64,000 nucleotides of DNA from Pseudomonas mohnii (GTDB taxonomy: Bacteria; Pseudomonadota; Gammaproteobacteria; Pseudomonadales; Pseudomonadaceae), in contig NZ_FNRV01000001.1 in the NCBI RefSeq assembly GCF_900105115.1, positions 1,178,001-1,242,000 on the forward strand, in the 5' to 3' direction. Every line of letters begins with the position of its first letter. Position 1 is the first letter of the stretch. Below are positions 10,048-18,646 of the stretch, piece after piece. The translations under genes and the position numbers were made by a program. Under the pieces are notes generated by a model, which saw nothing but the letters and a program-made list of their open reading frames with translations, was not told the origin of the DNA and did not search any database.

Positions 10048-11523
10048 ATGACCGTAACTCGTCTTGCCTATCAAAACCTTGAACTGCAGCCCCTCGCCGG
10101 ACAATGGCGCGCCGGCAGCGCCGGTCGTCCACTGGACGTATTCGACCCCTTCACCCAGAAAAGCTTGCTGCAGATCACACTGGCCAATCGCGATGACCTC
10201 GACGAGGCCTACCGCAAGGCACGCGAGACCCAGGCCCATTGGGCTGCCAAGGGGCCGGCCGAGCGTGGCCAAGTGCTGCTCAACGCGGTGAAGATCTTCG
10301 ACGAGCGTCGTGAAGAAATCATCGACTGGATCATCCGCGAGTCCGGCAGTACGCGCATCAAGGCGCAAATCGAATGGGGCGCCGCCCGCGCCATCACCCT
10401 GGAGTCGGCCAGCCTGCCAAGCCGCGTGCATGGCCGCATTATTGCGTCCAACATCCCGGGCAAGGAAAGCCGCGTTTACCGTACGCCGCTGGGCGTGATC
10501 GGTGTGATCAGCCCGTGGAACTTCCCCCTGCACCTGACCGCCCGCTCCCTGGCACCCGCCCTGGCGTTGGGTAATGCCGTGGTGGTCAAACCGGCCAGTG
10601 ACACCCCCGTCACCGGGGGCCTGTTGCTCGCGCGCATCTTCGAGGAAGCCGGCCTGCCAGCAGGCGTACTCAGCGTGGTGGTCGGTTCCGGCGCGGAAAT
10701 CGGCGACGCCTTCGTCGAGCACCCGGTACCGGCGTTCATTTCCTTCACCGGCTCGACCCAGGTCGGACGCAACATCGGCCGAATCGCCAGCGGCGGCGAG
10801 TACCTCAAGCATGTCGCCCTCGAGTTGGGTGGCAACAGCCCGTTCGTGGTCCTGGCCGATGCCGACATCGAACAAGCCGTTAACGCCGCCGTGGTCGGCA
10901 AGTTCCTTCACCAGGGCCAGATCTGCATGGCGATCAACCGCATCATCGTTGAGCAGCCGCTGCTGGAAACCTTCACCCAGCGCTTTGTCGAACGCGTCAA
11001 AGCCCTGCCTTACGGCGACCCGAGCAAAGCCGAGACCGTGATCGGCCCCGTGATCAACAGTAAGCAACTGGCTGGCCTCCAAGAGAAGATCGCCACCGCC
11101 AAGGCCGAAGGCGCCACGTTGCTGGTTGGCGGGGAAGCCCAGGGTAACGTCTTGCCGCCTCACGTGTTCGGCCAGGTCACTGCCGACATGGAGATCGCCC
11201 GTGAAGAAATCTTTGGCCCTCTGGTCGGGATTCAATCCGCCCGCGATTCCGAGCATGCCCTGGAACTGGCCAATCGCAGCGAATATGGACTGTCGAGCGC
11301 TGTGTTCACGTCCAGCCTGGAGCGCGGCGTGCAATTCGCCCAACGCATTCACGCCGGCATGACCCACGTCAACGACATCCCGGTCAACGACGAACCCAAC
11401 GCACCTTTCGGCGGTGAGAAGAACTCCGGTCTTGGCCGCTTCAACGGCGACTGGGCCATTGACGAGTTCACCACCGACCACTGGATCACCCTGCAACACG
11501 CCCCAAGGCCGTATCCGTTCTGA
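10048..11523 (+). CDS. pchA: 4-hydroxybenzaldehyde dehydrogenase (vanillin/benzaldehyde dehydrogenase family)
   Basis: 491 residues from the ATG at 10048, preceded by AAGAGAG. It is an aldehyde dehydrogenase fold with '[31 protein letters not shown]' (cofactor and oxyanion region), 'FTGSTQVGR', the general-base motif '[12 protein letters not shown]' and the catalytic cysteine in '[10 protein letters not shown]'. It oxidises 4-hydroxybenzaldehyde to 4-hydroxybenzoate with NAD(P)+. It is first in the order aldehyde dehydrogenase, cytochrome, unknown, flavoprotein, which is the pchACXF order known from p-cresol-degrading P. putida. By sequence alone it could equally be a vanillin dehydrogenase. 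Confidence 0.9.
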   Translation: MTVTRLAYQNLELQPLAGQWRAGSAGRPLDVFDPFTQKSLLQITLANRDDLDEAYRKARETQAHWAAKGPAERGQVLLNAVKIFDERREEIIDWIIRESGSTRIKAQIEWGAARAITLESASLPSRVHGRIIASNIPGKESRVYRTPLGVIGVISPWNFPLHLTARSLAPALALGNAVVVKPASDTPVTGGLLLARIFEEAGLPAGVLSVVVGSGAEIGDAFVEHPVPAFISFTGSTQVGRNIGRIASGGEYLKHVALELGGNSPFVVLADADIEQAVNAAVVGKFLHQGQICMAINRIIVEQPLLETFTQRFVERVKALPYGDPSKAETVIGPVINSKQLAGLQEKIATAKAEGATLLVGGEAQGNVLPPHVFGQVTADMEIAREEIFGPLVGIQSARDSEHALELANRSEYGLSSAVFTSSLERGVQFAQRIHAGMTHVNDIPVNDEPNAPFGGEKNSGLGRFNGDWAIDEFTTDHWITLQHAPRPYPF

Positions 11524-11576
11524 CCCGAATCCGGCCTTCCATGAACCAACCTACCAATAAGAATATGGAGTACGAA

Positions 11577-11912
11577 ATGCACTCACTCCTCAACAGCCCT
11601 GCTGTGAAACGGACCCTTGTTGCCTGCTTTACCCTGCCGTTTATCGTGCTGGCGGGTCATGCAGCTGCCGATGGCGACGGCGTCTGGAAAGGCGGCGAAA
11701 ACGTCTATGCCAAGGTGTGTGGCCACTGCCACGAGAACAAGGTCGGCCCACAAATCACCGGCCGCCAACTGCCACCGCAGTACATCACTGCGATCGTACG
11801 CCACGGCTTCCGTGCCATGCCGGCCTTCCCCGCCTCGTTCATCGACGACAACTCGCTGCAACAAGTGGCCGAATACATTTCCAAAACCTCCGCCCCCGCG
11901 GCCAAACCTTGA
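11577..11912 (+). CDS. pchC: p-cresol methylhydroxylase cytochrome c subunit
   Basis: 111 residues from the ATG at 11577, chosen because GGAG sits six bases upstream; ATGs at 11541 and 11565 lack this. A signal peptide ('LVACFTLPFIVLAGHAAA') sends it to the periplasm. It has one haem-binding CGHCH at residues 48-52 and a likely axial methionine in 'GFRAMPAF' near residue 81. 'GPQITGRQLPPQYI' and 'FIDDNSLQQVAEYI' match the small cytochrome subunit that takes electrons from PchF. It is 53 bp after pchA. Confidence 0.9.
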   Translation: MHSLLNSPAVKRTLVACFTLPFIVLAGHAAADGDGVWKGGENVYAKVCGHCHENKVGPQITGRQLPPQYITAIVRHGFRAMPAFPASFIDDNSLQQVAEYISKTSAPAAKP

Positions 11913-11922
11913 GGAGTCAGGC

Positions 11923-12615
11923 ATGAACATAGAACGTCGTGTACTGCTCAAGGGCATGGCCTTGGGCGGCCTGGCCGGCGTGGCCATGAGCAGCTCGGGT
12001 CTGACCATGGCCAATCGTGTAATGGGCAGTCAGGCCCATCCGGTTCTGCCGACCCTGGCCCTGGTCAGCGGCGAAGTCGCCGAGTCGGCCTTCCTTCAGG
12101 GGATTAGCGCCAGCCCGGCAGGCGGGCAAGTCAAGGTACAGCGTACCGACCTCGGTCTGAGCTTCATTCTCGGCCTGGATAAACGCCTGCGCAGTGGTCA
12201 ACCACAACGCATCATCGGCCTGGTCGACGATGCCAGTGCCGCACTGATCATTGACCTGGCGCGCAGCGCTGGCGCTCGCGTGCAGTGGATCGGCCAGCAC
12301 CGCGCCACGACCCATGCCTCGCAGCACCACCTGCTCAGCGCCGAGGCCGCCAGTGGCTGCGCCCCGCAGCTGGGCCTGAATTTGAACGCCTGCGGCACGG
12401 GCTTCAGCCTCAGCGAATACCGCCTGCATGGCCAACAGGCCCCGCTGCAAGTGTCCGCGGCCGCACGCAGCACTGCCGGTTCCGAGCAATGGGCAGCCAC
12501 GCTGGGCTACACCCTTGCCGCCCTGGGCACCGCCAACACAGGCCAAGCGCCACTGATCGCCAGCCGCCCATCGCCGCTGACCGGTAATTTCGTTTCGTTT
12601 TCGATCGAGGCTTGA
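11923..12615 (+). CDS. pchX: PchX-like protein with twin-arginine leader, unknown function
   Basis: 230 residues from the ATG at 11923, with GAGGAG nine bases upstream. The N-terminus 'MNIERRVLLKGMALGGLAGVAM' has the RRxxLK pattern and weakly hydrophobic stretch of a Tat signal. The remainder has no motif I recognise. Its position between cytochrome and flavoprotein genes matches pchX of the P. putida operon, whose role is not established. A Tat leader suggests it folds in the cytoplasm, possibly helping assembly or export of the flavocytochrome. The name rests on synteny. Confidence 0.75.
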   Translation: MNIERRVLLKGMALGGLAGVAMSSSGLTMANRVMGSQAHPVLPTLALVSGEVAESAFLQGISASPAGGQVKVQRTDLGLSFILGLDKRLRSGQPQRIIGLVDDASAALIIDLARSAGARVQWIGQHRATTHASQHHLLSAEAASGCAPQLGLNLNACGTGFSLSEYRLHGQQAPLQVSAAARSTAGSEQWAATLGYTLAALGTANTGQAPLIASRPSPLTGNFVSFSIEA

Positions 12616-12628
12616 AGGAGCTAACCAA

Positions 12629-14197
12629 ATGACTGAGAAAAACAACAAGCCCCTGCTCCCGCGCGGCGTCAACAGCGCAAACTTCGAGCAAGCAATCGCC
12701 AAGTTTCGCAAATTGCTGGGCGATGAAAACGTCCTGACCAAAGATGATCAACTGATCCCGTACAGCAAGATCATGATCGCCGTGGACAATGCCGAGCACA
12801 CGCCGTCTGCCGCCGTCACCGCCACTACCGTCGAACAGGTGCAAGGGGTGGTGAAGATCTGCAACGAACACAAAATCCCGGTGTGGACCATCTCCACGGG
12901 TCGTAACTTCGGTTACGGCTCGGCCGCGCCAGGCCAGCGAGGTCAAGTCATACTTGACCTGAAGAAAATGAACAAAATCCTCCACGTCGACCCGGAACTG
13001 TGTACCGCCCTGGTAGAGCCGGGGGTGACCTATCAGCAGCTTTACGACTACATCCAGGAACACCAACTGCCGTTGATGCTGTCGTTCTCTGCACCGTCGG
13101 CTATCGCCGGACCACTGGGCAACACCATGGATCGTGGCGTGGGTTACACACCCTATGGCGAACACTTTCTGATGCAGTGCGGCATGGAAGTGGTGCTGGC
13201 TAACGGCGATGTGTACCGAACCGGCATGGGCGGAGTGAAAGGTGACAATGCCTGGCAGGTATTCAAGTGGGGCTATGGCCCGACGCTGGACGGAATGTTC
13301 ACCCAAGCCAACTATGGTATCTGCACGAAAATGGGTTTCTGGCTGATGCCGAAACCGCCCGTATTCAAACCATTCGAGATCAAGTTCGAGAACGAATCGG
13401 ACATCGCCGAAATCGTCGAATTCATCCGCCCGCTGCGCATCGCCCAAGTCATTCCGAACTCGGTCGTCATTGCAGGCGTACTCTGGGAGGCATCCACCTG
13501 CAACACCCGCCGCTCCGACTACACCACCGAGCCGGGCGCGACCTCTGACGCGATCCTCAAGCAAATTCAGAAAGACAAGAATCTCGGCGCCTGGAACGTC
13601 TATGCCGCGCTGTACGGCACCCAGGAGCAGGTCGACGTCAACTGGAATATCGTCACTGGAGCCCTGAAGCAACTGGGCAAGGGGCGCATCGTCACCCAGG
13701 AAGAGGCCGGCGACACCCAGCCGTTCAAGTACCGAGCCCAGTTGATGTCCGGGGTGCCTAACCTGCAGGAATTTGGCCTGTACAACTGGCGTGGCGGCGG
13801 CGGCTCGATGTGGTTCGCACCGGTGAGCCAGGCCCGAGGCAGCGAGTGCGACAAGCAACAGGCGCTGGCCAAGAAGACCCTCAACAAGCACGGTCTGGAC
13901 TATGTCGGCGAGTTCATCGTCGGCTGGCGCGACATGCACCACGTCATCGACGTGTTGTATGACCGCTCCAACCCGGAAGAGACCAAACGCGCTAACGCCT
14001 GCTTTGCCGAACTGCTCGATGTATTCGAGAAGGAAGGCTACGCCGTCTACCGCGTCAACACAGCATTCCAGGATCGAGTTGCGCAGAGCTACGGCCCTGT
14101 GAAACGCAAACTTGAACATGCCATCAAACGTGCGCTGGACCCGAACAACATTCTGGCACCAGGCAAGTCGGGCATCGACCTCGCCAATTCATTCTGA
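12629..14197 (+). CDS. pchF: p-cresol methylhydroxylase flavoprotein subunit
   Basis: 522 residues of the vanillyl-alcohol-oxidase/PCMH family. The FAD-binding 'IPVWTISTGRNFGYGSAAPG' lies near residue 83, followed by 'GPLGNTMDRGVGYTPYGEH'. Tyr385 in 'EFGLYNWRGGGGSMWFAPV' falls where the P. putida enzyme has the FAD-linking tyrosine (Tyr384); vanillyl-alcohol oxidase has a histidine there. It dehydrogenates p-cresol to a quinone methide, adds water and oxidises the alcohol to 4-hydroxybenzaldehyde, passing electrons to PchC. No cleavable signal is visible. The related eugenol or 4-ethylphenol hydroxylases are alternatives, but the operon order favours p-cresol. Confidence 0.92.
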   Translation: MTEKNNKPLLPRGVNSANFEQAIAKFRKLLGDENVLTKDDQLIPYSKIMIAVDNAEHTPSAAVTATTVEQVQGVVKICNEHKIPVWTISTGRNFGYGSAAPGQRGQVILDLKKMNKILHVDPELCTALVEPGVTYQQLYDYIQEHQLPLMLSFSAPSAIAGPLGNTMDRGVGYTPYGEHFLMQCGMEVVLANGDVYRTGMGGVKGDNAWQVFKWGYGPTLDGMFTQANYGICTKMGFWLMPKPPVFKPFEIKFENESDIAEIVEFIRPLRIAQVIPNSVVIAGVLWEASTCNTRRSDYTTEPGATSDAILKQIQKDKNLGAWNVYAALYGTQEQVDVNWNIVTGALKQLGKGRIVTQEEAGDTQPFKYRAQLMSGVPNLQEFGLYNWRGGGGSMWFAPVSQARGSECDKQQALAKKTLNKHGLDYVGEFIVGWRDMHHVIDVLYDRSNPEETKRANACFAELLDVFEKEGYAVYRVNTAFQDRVAQSYGPVKRKLEHAIKRALDPNNILAPGKSGIDLANSF

Positions 14198-14208
14198 TTG
14201 CTCTTGAG

Positions 14209-14235
14209 GCCCCGCCAGGTCTGTCTTGGCGGGGC
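14209..14235 (+). terminator. Hairpin after pchF
   Basis: GCCCCGCCAGG (14209-14219) and CTTGGCGGGGC (14225-14235) form an 11-base stem with one G-T wobble and a five-base loop, followed by only three Ts. It could end or attenuate the pch transcript before the downstream cytochrome gene. Confidence 0.55.
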
Positions 14236-14257
14236 TTTGCTATTTGTAGGAAACGAA

Positions 14258-14629
14258 ATGACCCACACACAACTGCTCGTTGCCAGCGCCCTGTTGCTGG
14301 CAGCCCCTCTGACGCAAGCCCAGGGCGACGTGGCTCAGGGCCAAGCCCTTTTCAGCACTCAATGCGGTTTCTGTCACAGCCCCGAAGCGGGTAAGAACCT
14401 GATGGGGCCGAGCCTGCACGGCGTGTTCAATCGCGCCAGCGCCCAGGCGCCGGCTTTCAACTATTCCGCCGCCCTGCAAGGCGCCAAGCTGCAGTGGAAT
14501 GACGCCAACCTGGACAAGTGGCTGACAAGCCCTGCCAGCTTGCTGCCGGGCAACATGATGATGTTCCCGGGGCAGCCCGATGCGCAGAGCCGCCAGCACC
14601 TCATCGCTTATCTCAAGAGTTTGAAGTAA
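14258..14629 (+). CDS. Soluble class I c-type cytochrome
   Basis: 123 residues from the ATG at 14258, with AGGA nine bases upstream. It has a signal peptide ('LVASALLLAAPLTQAQ'), one haem site CGFCH at 36-40 followed by 'GKNLMGPSLHGVF', and a likely axial Met in 'GNMMMFPG', which is the mitochondrial-like cytochrome c arrangement. It sits 60 bp after pchF beyond a hairpin. It could accept electrons from PchC and carry them to an oxidase; this role is inferred from position. Confidence 0.85.
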   Translation: MTHTQLLVASALLLAAPLTQAQGDVAQGQALFSTQCGFCHSPEAGKNLMGPSLHGVFNRASAQAPAFNYSAALQGAKLQWNDANLDKWLTSPASLLPGNMMMFPGQPDAQSRQHLIAYLKSLK

Positions 14630-14776
14630 GCACGTTATTGAACAGGCCATTGGACACCGACACCGCCTGCCACCGTCCCCTGGCCAAGGCTTGGCTGTCG
14701 GCAGGGCAATGCCGAACTACAACGCCCTTTTATCAAGGACCTTTACCCGGCACTCGACAAGACGTCAGTCAGTGGT

Positions 14777-14801
14777 GTGCCCGAACATAATGTTCGGGCA
14801 C
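14777..14801. repeat. Perfect 25-bp palindrome in a gene-free stretch
   Basis: GTGCCCGAACAT and ATGTTCGGGCAC are perfect 12-base arms around a single A. The arms lack a T tract. The surrounding 537-bp gap (14630-15166) has no gene I can support. A regulatory-protein operator or a mobile-element end are both possible. Confidence 0.5.
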
Positions 14802-15166
14802 CGATCCGCACCGTGGTCGATCGCGGTGCTCACCCCGATATTCGGCTGGGCCAGAAAACGCCAGCCGTCCGACTTTGGGTAGGGAGAACCGGTGATCTTC
14901 ATCCGCGTCATTGCGCGGTGCCAGGCCTTCTCGGTTGGGCAGAAGCCGATGGAAAACCGCGGCCAATACCTGAAACTCGCAAACGGCGGCAAATCACCTT
15001 GCATTATAAGACTAACGTATTACGCCGTTCGTCGATGATGGCGTGTTGATATACGTACACGACGCATGGAAATAAGTATCATCCGCCCCGCCTTTTCTTC
15101 CAACCCACTACAAACACCCCGAATAACGAGCTTTAAGTCTCCGCATGCACAAGCAAGGAATCATGG

Positions 15167-15496
15167 ATGTTCGCTCCAGCTAACGGCACACGCTCAACAA
15201 ATCTCAGCATGATCCATCTGTCATCATCAGAGTTCTGCTGCATCGAGCGCTTCATCACTCAATACATCCGGACCAGAGATATTGAGCCAACTGAAGGCGC
15301 CCGGCAGCGCTTGCTTGCCGCTCTGGAGGACTACCCTCGCGCGGTGCGTGTGGCCCTTTACGAATTGAATGCGTGGCTGGATAACCGCCTCCAATTGAGG
15401 GCCTTACACCCGCAATGCGCGCGCGCCATTGATGAGTGGGTCAACCAGAGGCTTAGAGGGATTTGGGAAATCGCAGGCACAAAAAAACCCGCGTGA
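15167..15496 (+). CDS. Hypothetical protein
   Basis: 109 residues, no family recognised. The start at 15167 follows CAAGGAATC; an internal ATG at 15209 is an alternative. The sequence is mostly helical and moderately charged ('IEPTEGARQRLLAALEDYPRAVRVALYELNAWLDN'), without signal or membrane segments. Its last codons overlap a strong minus-strand terminator, so the reading frame end is also used for another purpose. It may be a small stand-alone cytoplasmic protein. Confidence 0.5.
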   Translation: MFAPANGTRSTNLSMIHLSSSEFCCIERFITQYIRTRDIEPTEGARQRLLAALEDYPRAVRVALYELNAWLDNRLQLRALHPQCARAIDEWVNQRLRGIWEIAGTKKPA

Positions 15497-15502
15497 TGGC
15501 GG
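15481..15502 (-). terminator. Rho-independent terminator for the 15521-15829 gene
   Basis: Read on the minus strand, CCCGC-CATCAC-GCGGG is followed by a run of Ts (15481-15486). It lies 19 bases past the stop of the leftward small gene and overlaps the 3' end of the rightward hypothetical gene. Confidence 0.7.
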
Positions 15503-15520
15503 GGCTTGGCAAGAAGACAC

Positions 15521-15829
15521 TTAATGAAAGTGCTTGAATTCGTACTTGGCGACGTTCGCTCTCCCATCACCCAGCAGGTCATGGCCTCGCCATATGAGCG
15601 GGATCAAAGTCTCGACGCCTGAGGCGTCCACGGTACTCGCCACGAATGCTTCCTTGACGATGAGCTGGAGTGCATGGGTCGCCTGCTCCTTTTTGGCCGG
15701 GTCATGAATGTCGTGAGCAAGCGCTACGTTCAGAGCATGCTCTTGAAGCCCCCCCTTTCTATTGGCCTGTTCGACTTGCTCAAGAAGTGCCTTGATGTAA
15801 TTCCAATTGCGCTTGATATGTAAATTCAC
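15521..15829 (-). CDS. Small DUF2513-like protein
   Basis: 102 residues beginning at a GTG (15829). 'IKRNWNYIKALLEQVEQ' at the N-terminus and 'LIPLIWRGHDLLGD' near the C-terminus recall the DUF2513 pattern (KRDxDLIRxILxxIE ... LTxxGHDFLD), a small protein family often found in prophages and islands. The tail 'KYEFKHFH' is unusual. The ribosome-binding site is weak. A clear terminator follows, which supports transcription of this locus. Confidence 0.55.
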   Translation of the reverse strand: MNLHIKRNWNYIKALLEQVEQANRKGGLQEHALNVALAHDIHDPAKKEQATHALQLIVKEAFVASTVDASGVETLIPLIWRGHDLLGDGRANVAKYEFKHFH

Positions 15830-16142
15830 TCTGCCATTTCAGGTCAAATGAGAATAGTCAGGGAATGGAGCCCCCATAAAAAAACCCGACGCAGTGGCCG
15901 TGCTTCTTTCACGCATGACTATCTATTTGCACTTTCTGGCCGCAACTCACCAAATTTTCAACGAAATAAAAGCCATTAATGTGCCGACCACTCCTGCGAA
16001 AACACCAGGCTGAAGAGAGGCTGAGGGAGTGACTTTTCCCTATCAAAATCAATAGCCTATCCAAACAAGCAATACAGATCCAACACAGCTCGGCATCACG
16101 AATACAACTCATTTTTATAAAAAATATTTTAGAAAAAGACAC

Positions 16143-16169
16143 TAACCTTGTTCTCGTACTAGTCGATGG
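16143..16169 (+). promoter_or_regulatory. Possible FliA (sigma28) promoter before aer
   Basis: TAAC, a 15-base spacer, then GTCGATGG approximates the flagellar sigma28 consensus TAAA-N15-GCCGATAA with exact spacing. It lies about 30 bp before the aer start. Aerotaxis receptors are often in the flagellar regulon. The match is partial. The rest of the gap at 15830-16198 is AT-rich and shows nothing else. Confidence 0.3.
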
Positions 16170-16198
16170 CCTCTCAAAGGAACCAAGGAGCAGTCGGA

Positions 16199-17764
16199 AT
16201 GAGAAATAATCAGCCTGTAACACAGCGTGAGATTTCACTCGCACCTCAGCAGAAGCTTATTTCGACGACAGATGTTCGAGGTGTCATTACGTACTGCAAT
16301 GACGCTTTCGTAGAGGTCAGTGGTTTTGATAAAGCCGATCTGATTGGTGCCCCGCAAAATATCGTCCGTCATCCTGACGTCCCCCCTGCCGTATTTGCCC
16401 ACATGTGGGGTGCGCTCAAGCAAGGCCGCCCGTGGATGGGTATCGTCAAAAATCGCTCCAGAAATGGCGATCACTACTGGGTCAACGCATACGTCACTCC
16501 AATATTTGAAGGCAGCCAGGTAGTCGGCTTTGAATCGGTCCGGGTCAAGCCGACGGCTGATCAGGTCCGCCGTGCTGAATCCCTCTATAAGCGCATCAGT
16601 CAGGGGAAGCCGGCCATCCCTCGGCAGGACAGCTGGCTGCCCGCTCTATCGGGCTCTTTGCCCTATGTCGCCATGGGTTTGGTGGGTTCCTTGAGCGGTT
16701 TGTTCTTCAGCGCTCCCGTGGCAATAGCCGTGGCCACAGGCATTGCCGTGCCGATCGGTTTGCTCGCTTCGCGCTGGCAGACTCGGGGCACCCTGCGCCT
16801 GTTACAGATGGCTGAGCCCTCGACCTCCGACTCACTGATCGCTCAGATGTACAGCAATGCCCGGGGACCACAAGCCCGTCTGGAGACAGCCTTCGTCAGT
16901 CAGGCCGCGCGACTGAAGACTTGCCTGACACGCCTGCAAGACACCGCCGAGCAACTCAGTGCGCTGGCTGGACAATCTGACCTGCTGGCCACTGACAGCT
17001 CAAACGGCCTTGATCGCCAGCGCGTCGAAACCGAGCAGGTGTCTGCGGCCGTCAACCAGATGGCAGCGACCACCCAGGAAGTCGCCAGCCACGTCCAGCG
17101 CACGGCGGATGCCACCCAACAAGCCAATTTGCTCACGGGTCGCGGCCGCGATGTGGCCCGAGACACCCGCGAGGCCATCGAACGCCTCTCCACTGTCGTC
17201 GGTGAAACCGGGCTGACGGTTGCGCAATTGGCCAAGGACAGCAATGAAATCGGGACCGTCGTTGACGTGATCAAAGGTATCGCCGATCAGACCAACCTGT
17301 TGGCACTCAATGCCGCCATCGAGGCGGCACGTGCCGGCGACATGGGCCGGGGATTCGCCGTAGTGGCCGATGAAGTTCGTCAGCTGGCACAGCGCACCTC
17401 GCAATCCACCACCCAGATCCATGACCTGATTACCAAGCTCCAGACGTCGTCCAATAACGCTGTGCAATCCATGGAGCGTGGTCAGCGTCAGGCCGAAGAA
17501 GGCGTGACGTGGGTGCTTGAGGCAGACAAGGCCTTGGTGGGTATCAGTGAAGCAGTTGCTCACATCACCGAGATGACCACGCAGATTGCCGGCGCCACTG
17601 AAGAGCAAACCGCCGTTGCCGAGGAGATCAGCCGCAATATCACAACCATCGCCCACCTGGCCGATCAAACCTCGGAACAAGCGCACCAGTCTGCGGACTT
17701 GAGCAAAGAACTCACCAGAACTGCGTCCACCCAGCACTCATTGGTCGAGCGCTTCAATCGATAA
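16199..17764 (+). CDS. aer: Aerotaxis receptor Aer
   Basis: 521 residues from the ATG at 16199, with AAGGAG nine bases upstream. The N-terminal '[11 protein letters not shown]' and the PAS domain ('[23 protein letters not shown]', '[17 protein letters not shown]', '[23 protein letters not shown]') are typical of Pseudomonas Aer, whose PAS binds FAD and reads redox or energy state. A short membrane hairpin near 160-210 ('[34 protein letters not shown]' region) anchors it without a periplasmic domain. The C-terminal MCP signalling domain contains '[20 protein letters not shown]'. Confidence 0.93.
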   Translation: MRNNQPVTQREISLAPQQKLISTTDVRGVITYCNDAFVEVSGFDKADLIGAPQNIVRHPDVPPAVFAHMWGALKQGRPWMGIVKNRSRNGDHYWVNAYVTPIFEGSQVVGFESVRVKPTADQVRRAESLYKRISQGKPAIPRQDSWLPALSGSLPYVAMGLVGSLSGLFFSAPVAIAVATGIAVPIGLLASRWQTRGTLRLLQMAEPSTSDSLIAQMYSNARGPQARLETAFVSQAARLKTCLTRLQDTAEQLSALAGQSDLLATDSSNGLDRQRVETEQVSAAVNQMAATTQEVASHVQRTADATQQANLLTGRGRDVARDTREAIERLSTVVGETGLTVAQLAKDSNEIGTVVDVIKGIADQTNLLALNAAIEAARAGDMGRGFAVVADEVRQLAQRTSQSTTQIHDLITKLQTSSNNAVQSMERGQRQAEEGVTWVLEADKALVGISEAVAHITEMTTQIAGATEEQTAVAEEISRNITTIAHLADQTSEQAHQSADLSKELTRTASTQHSLVERFNR

Positions 17765-17784
17765 CCCACCCGACCCCGTCATCA

Positions 17785-17811
17785 AAAAGCCCGTACCGGC
17801 GGCGGGCTTTT
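17785..17811 (+). terminator. Terminator after aer (first of three)
   Basis: AAAAGCCCG (17785-17793) and CGGGCTTTT (17803-17811) form the stem. It starts 21 bases after the aer stop. Confidence 0.75.
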
Positions 17812-17890
17812 CACATCCGCCCTGTCACGCCTTCGTCACATCGACCCCGCACAATGCGGGCAGCCAAAGGGATTTGGCCCATCTACAAAG

Positions 17891-17916
17891 AGCCCGACCA
17901 AGTGTCGGGCTTTTTT
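17891..17916 (+). terminator. Second stacked terminator
   Basis: AGCCCGAC-CAAGT-GTCGGGCT followed by TTTTT. It is preceded by AAAGGGATTTGGCCC, which resembles the sequence before the third hairpin, so the two look like diverged tandem copies. Confidence 0.75.
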
Positions 17917-18000
17917 CATTTCGGCAACGTGCTTTTCACGAAACGCTCACAGAATTGAGCGCAGATTGAGCATACAAAAGGATTTGACCCCAAACAGAAC

Positions 18001-18024
18001 AGCCCGACCTCGTGCCGGGCTTTT
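18001..18024 (+). terminator. Third stacked terminator
   Basis: AGCCCG...CGGGCT followed by TTTCTTT, preceded by AAAAGGATTTGACCCC. It lies about 100 bases after the second hairpin with no gene between. Together the three fill most of the 353-bp gap between aer and the leftward acetyltransferase gene. Confidence 0.65.
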
Positions 18025-18117
18025 CTTTGCCTGCGATCCGCTCAAGCACCCGCCGCCTGGACTGTGGTTTCACTCGCTGTGGAGCAAAGCCATGCCTCTG
18101 CCAGACGATCCTGCGCA

Positions 18118-18558
18118 TCAATCCAGGCGCTTCAGGAAGTGATGGCAGGAAATCTGGTAGTGGCGTTGCATGTAGAGACGATGAGCAGCCGCTCTGTCCA
18201 TACCGACCCCGGAGTCAAGATGCACAGCCGCGCAACCCTGACGCGCAGCTTCCTCTTCAGCCCAAGCCACCAATCGCGAGGCGTACCCCTTGCCGCGACT
18301 TTGAGGCAGGGTCGCAATGTCCACGATGTAGAGCGACTTCCCCAGCCACAGTGAATATTGAATCCTGTAGCCCAATACGCAAACTGCCGACGCCAGGCCC
18401 TCTTCCCACAAGCCGATCAGATGGTAGCCATTGGGGCGAAGCATCTCGTCGATCCTGGAGGTAATCTCCGCCGGTGAGTATTTCGGCCACAACTCACACA
18501 ACGCTGCAGCTGCCTGATTAGTGTCAGCAGCACCAATCGGCTTGATGATCGAAGACAT
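18118..18558 (-). CDS. GNAT-family N-acetyltransferase
   Basis: 146 residues. The acetyl-CoA-binding motif A is visible as 'LYIVDIATLPQSRGKGYASRLVAWAEEEA' (the R/Q-x-x-G-x-G/A pattern is QSRGKG). The following 'CAAVHLDSGVGMDRAAAHRLYMQRHYQI' is the usual strand and helix that finish the fold. AGAGGGA precedes the start. The substrate is unknown. It is separated from its neighbours by gaps on both sides. Confidence 0.85.
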   Translation of the reverse strand: MSSIIKPIGAADTNQAAAALCELWPKYSPAEITSRIDEMLRPNGYHLIGLWEEGLASAVCVLGYRIQYSLWLGKSLYIVDIATLPQSRGKGYASRLVAWAEEEAARQGCAAVHLDSGVGMDRAAAHRLYMQRHYQISCHHFLKRLD

Positions 18559-18646
18559 CCCGTTCCCTCTGGCAATTTGCGTTGGGCCACATGTTACCCC
18601 GAAACTGCGTCGCCTAAACGCCGAGGACTACACCGCAAACCTGCGT

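Noticed and set aside
9934..11499. Long open frame on the minus strand opposite pchA
   Set aside because: It mirrors the codon pattern of the pchA gene on the plus strand, has no ribosome-binding site and no recognisable motif; typical high-GC antisense shadow.
11617..11922. N-terminal extension of pchX through the pchC gene
   Set aside because: The extension is read out of frame over pchC; the ATG at 11923 has a strong ribosome-binding site and begins a Tat leader.
12410..14119. Long minus-strand frame opposite pchX-pchF
   Set aside because: Composition rich in His, Gln and Val is that of an antisense reading of a real gene; the plus-strand flavoprotein has clear catalytic motifs.
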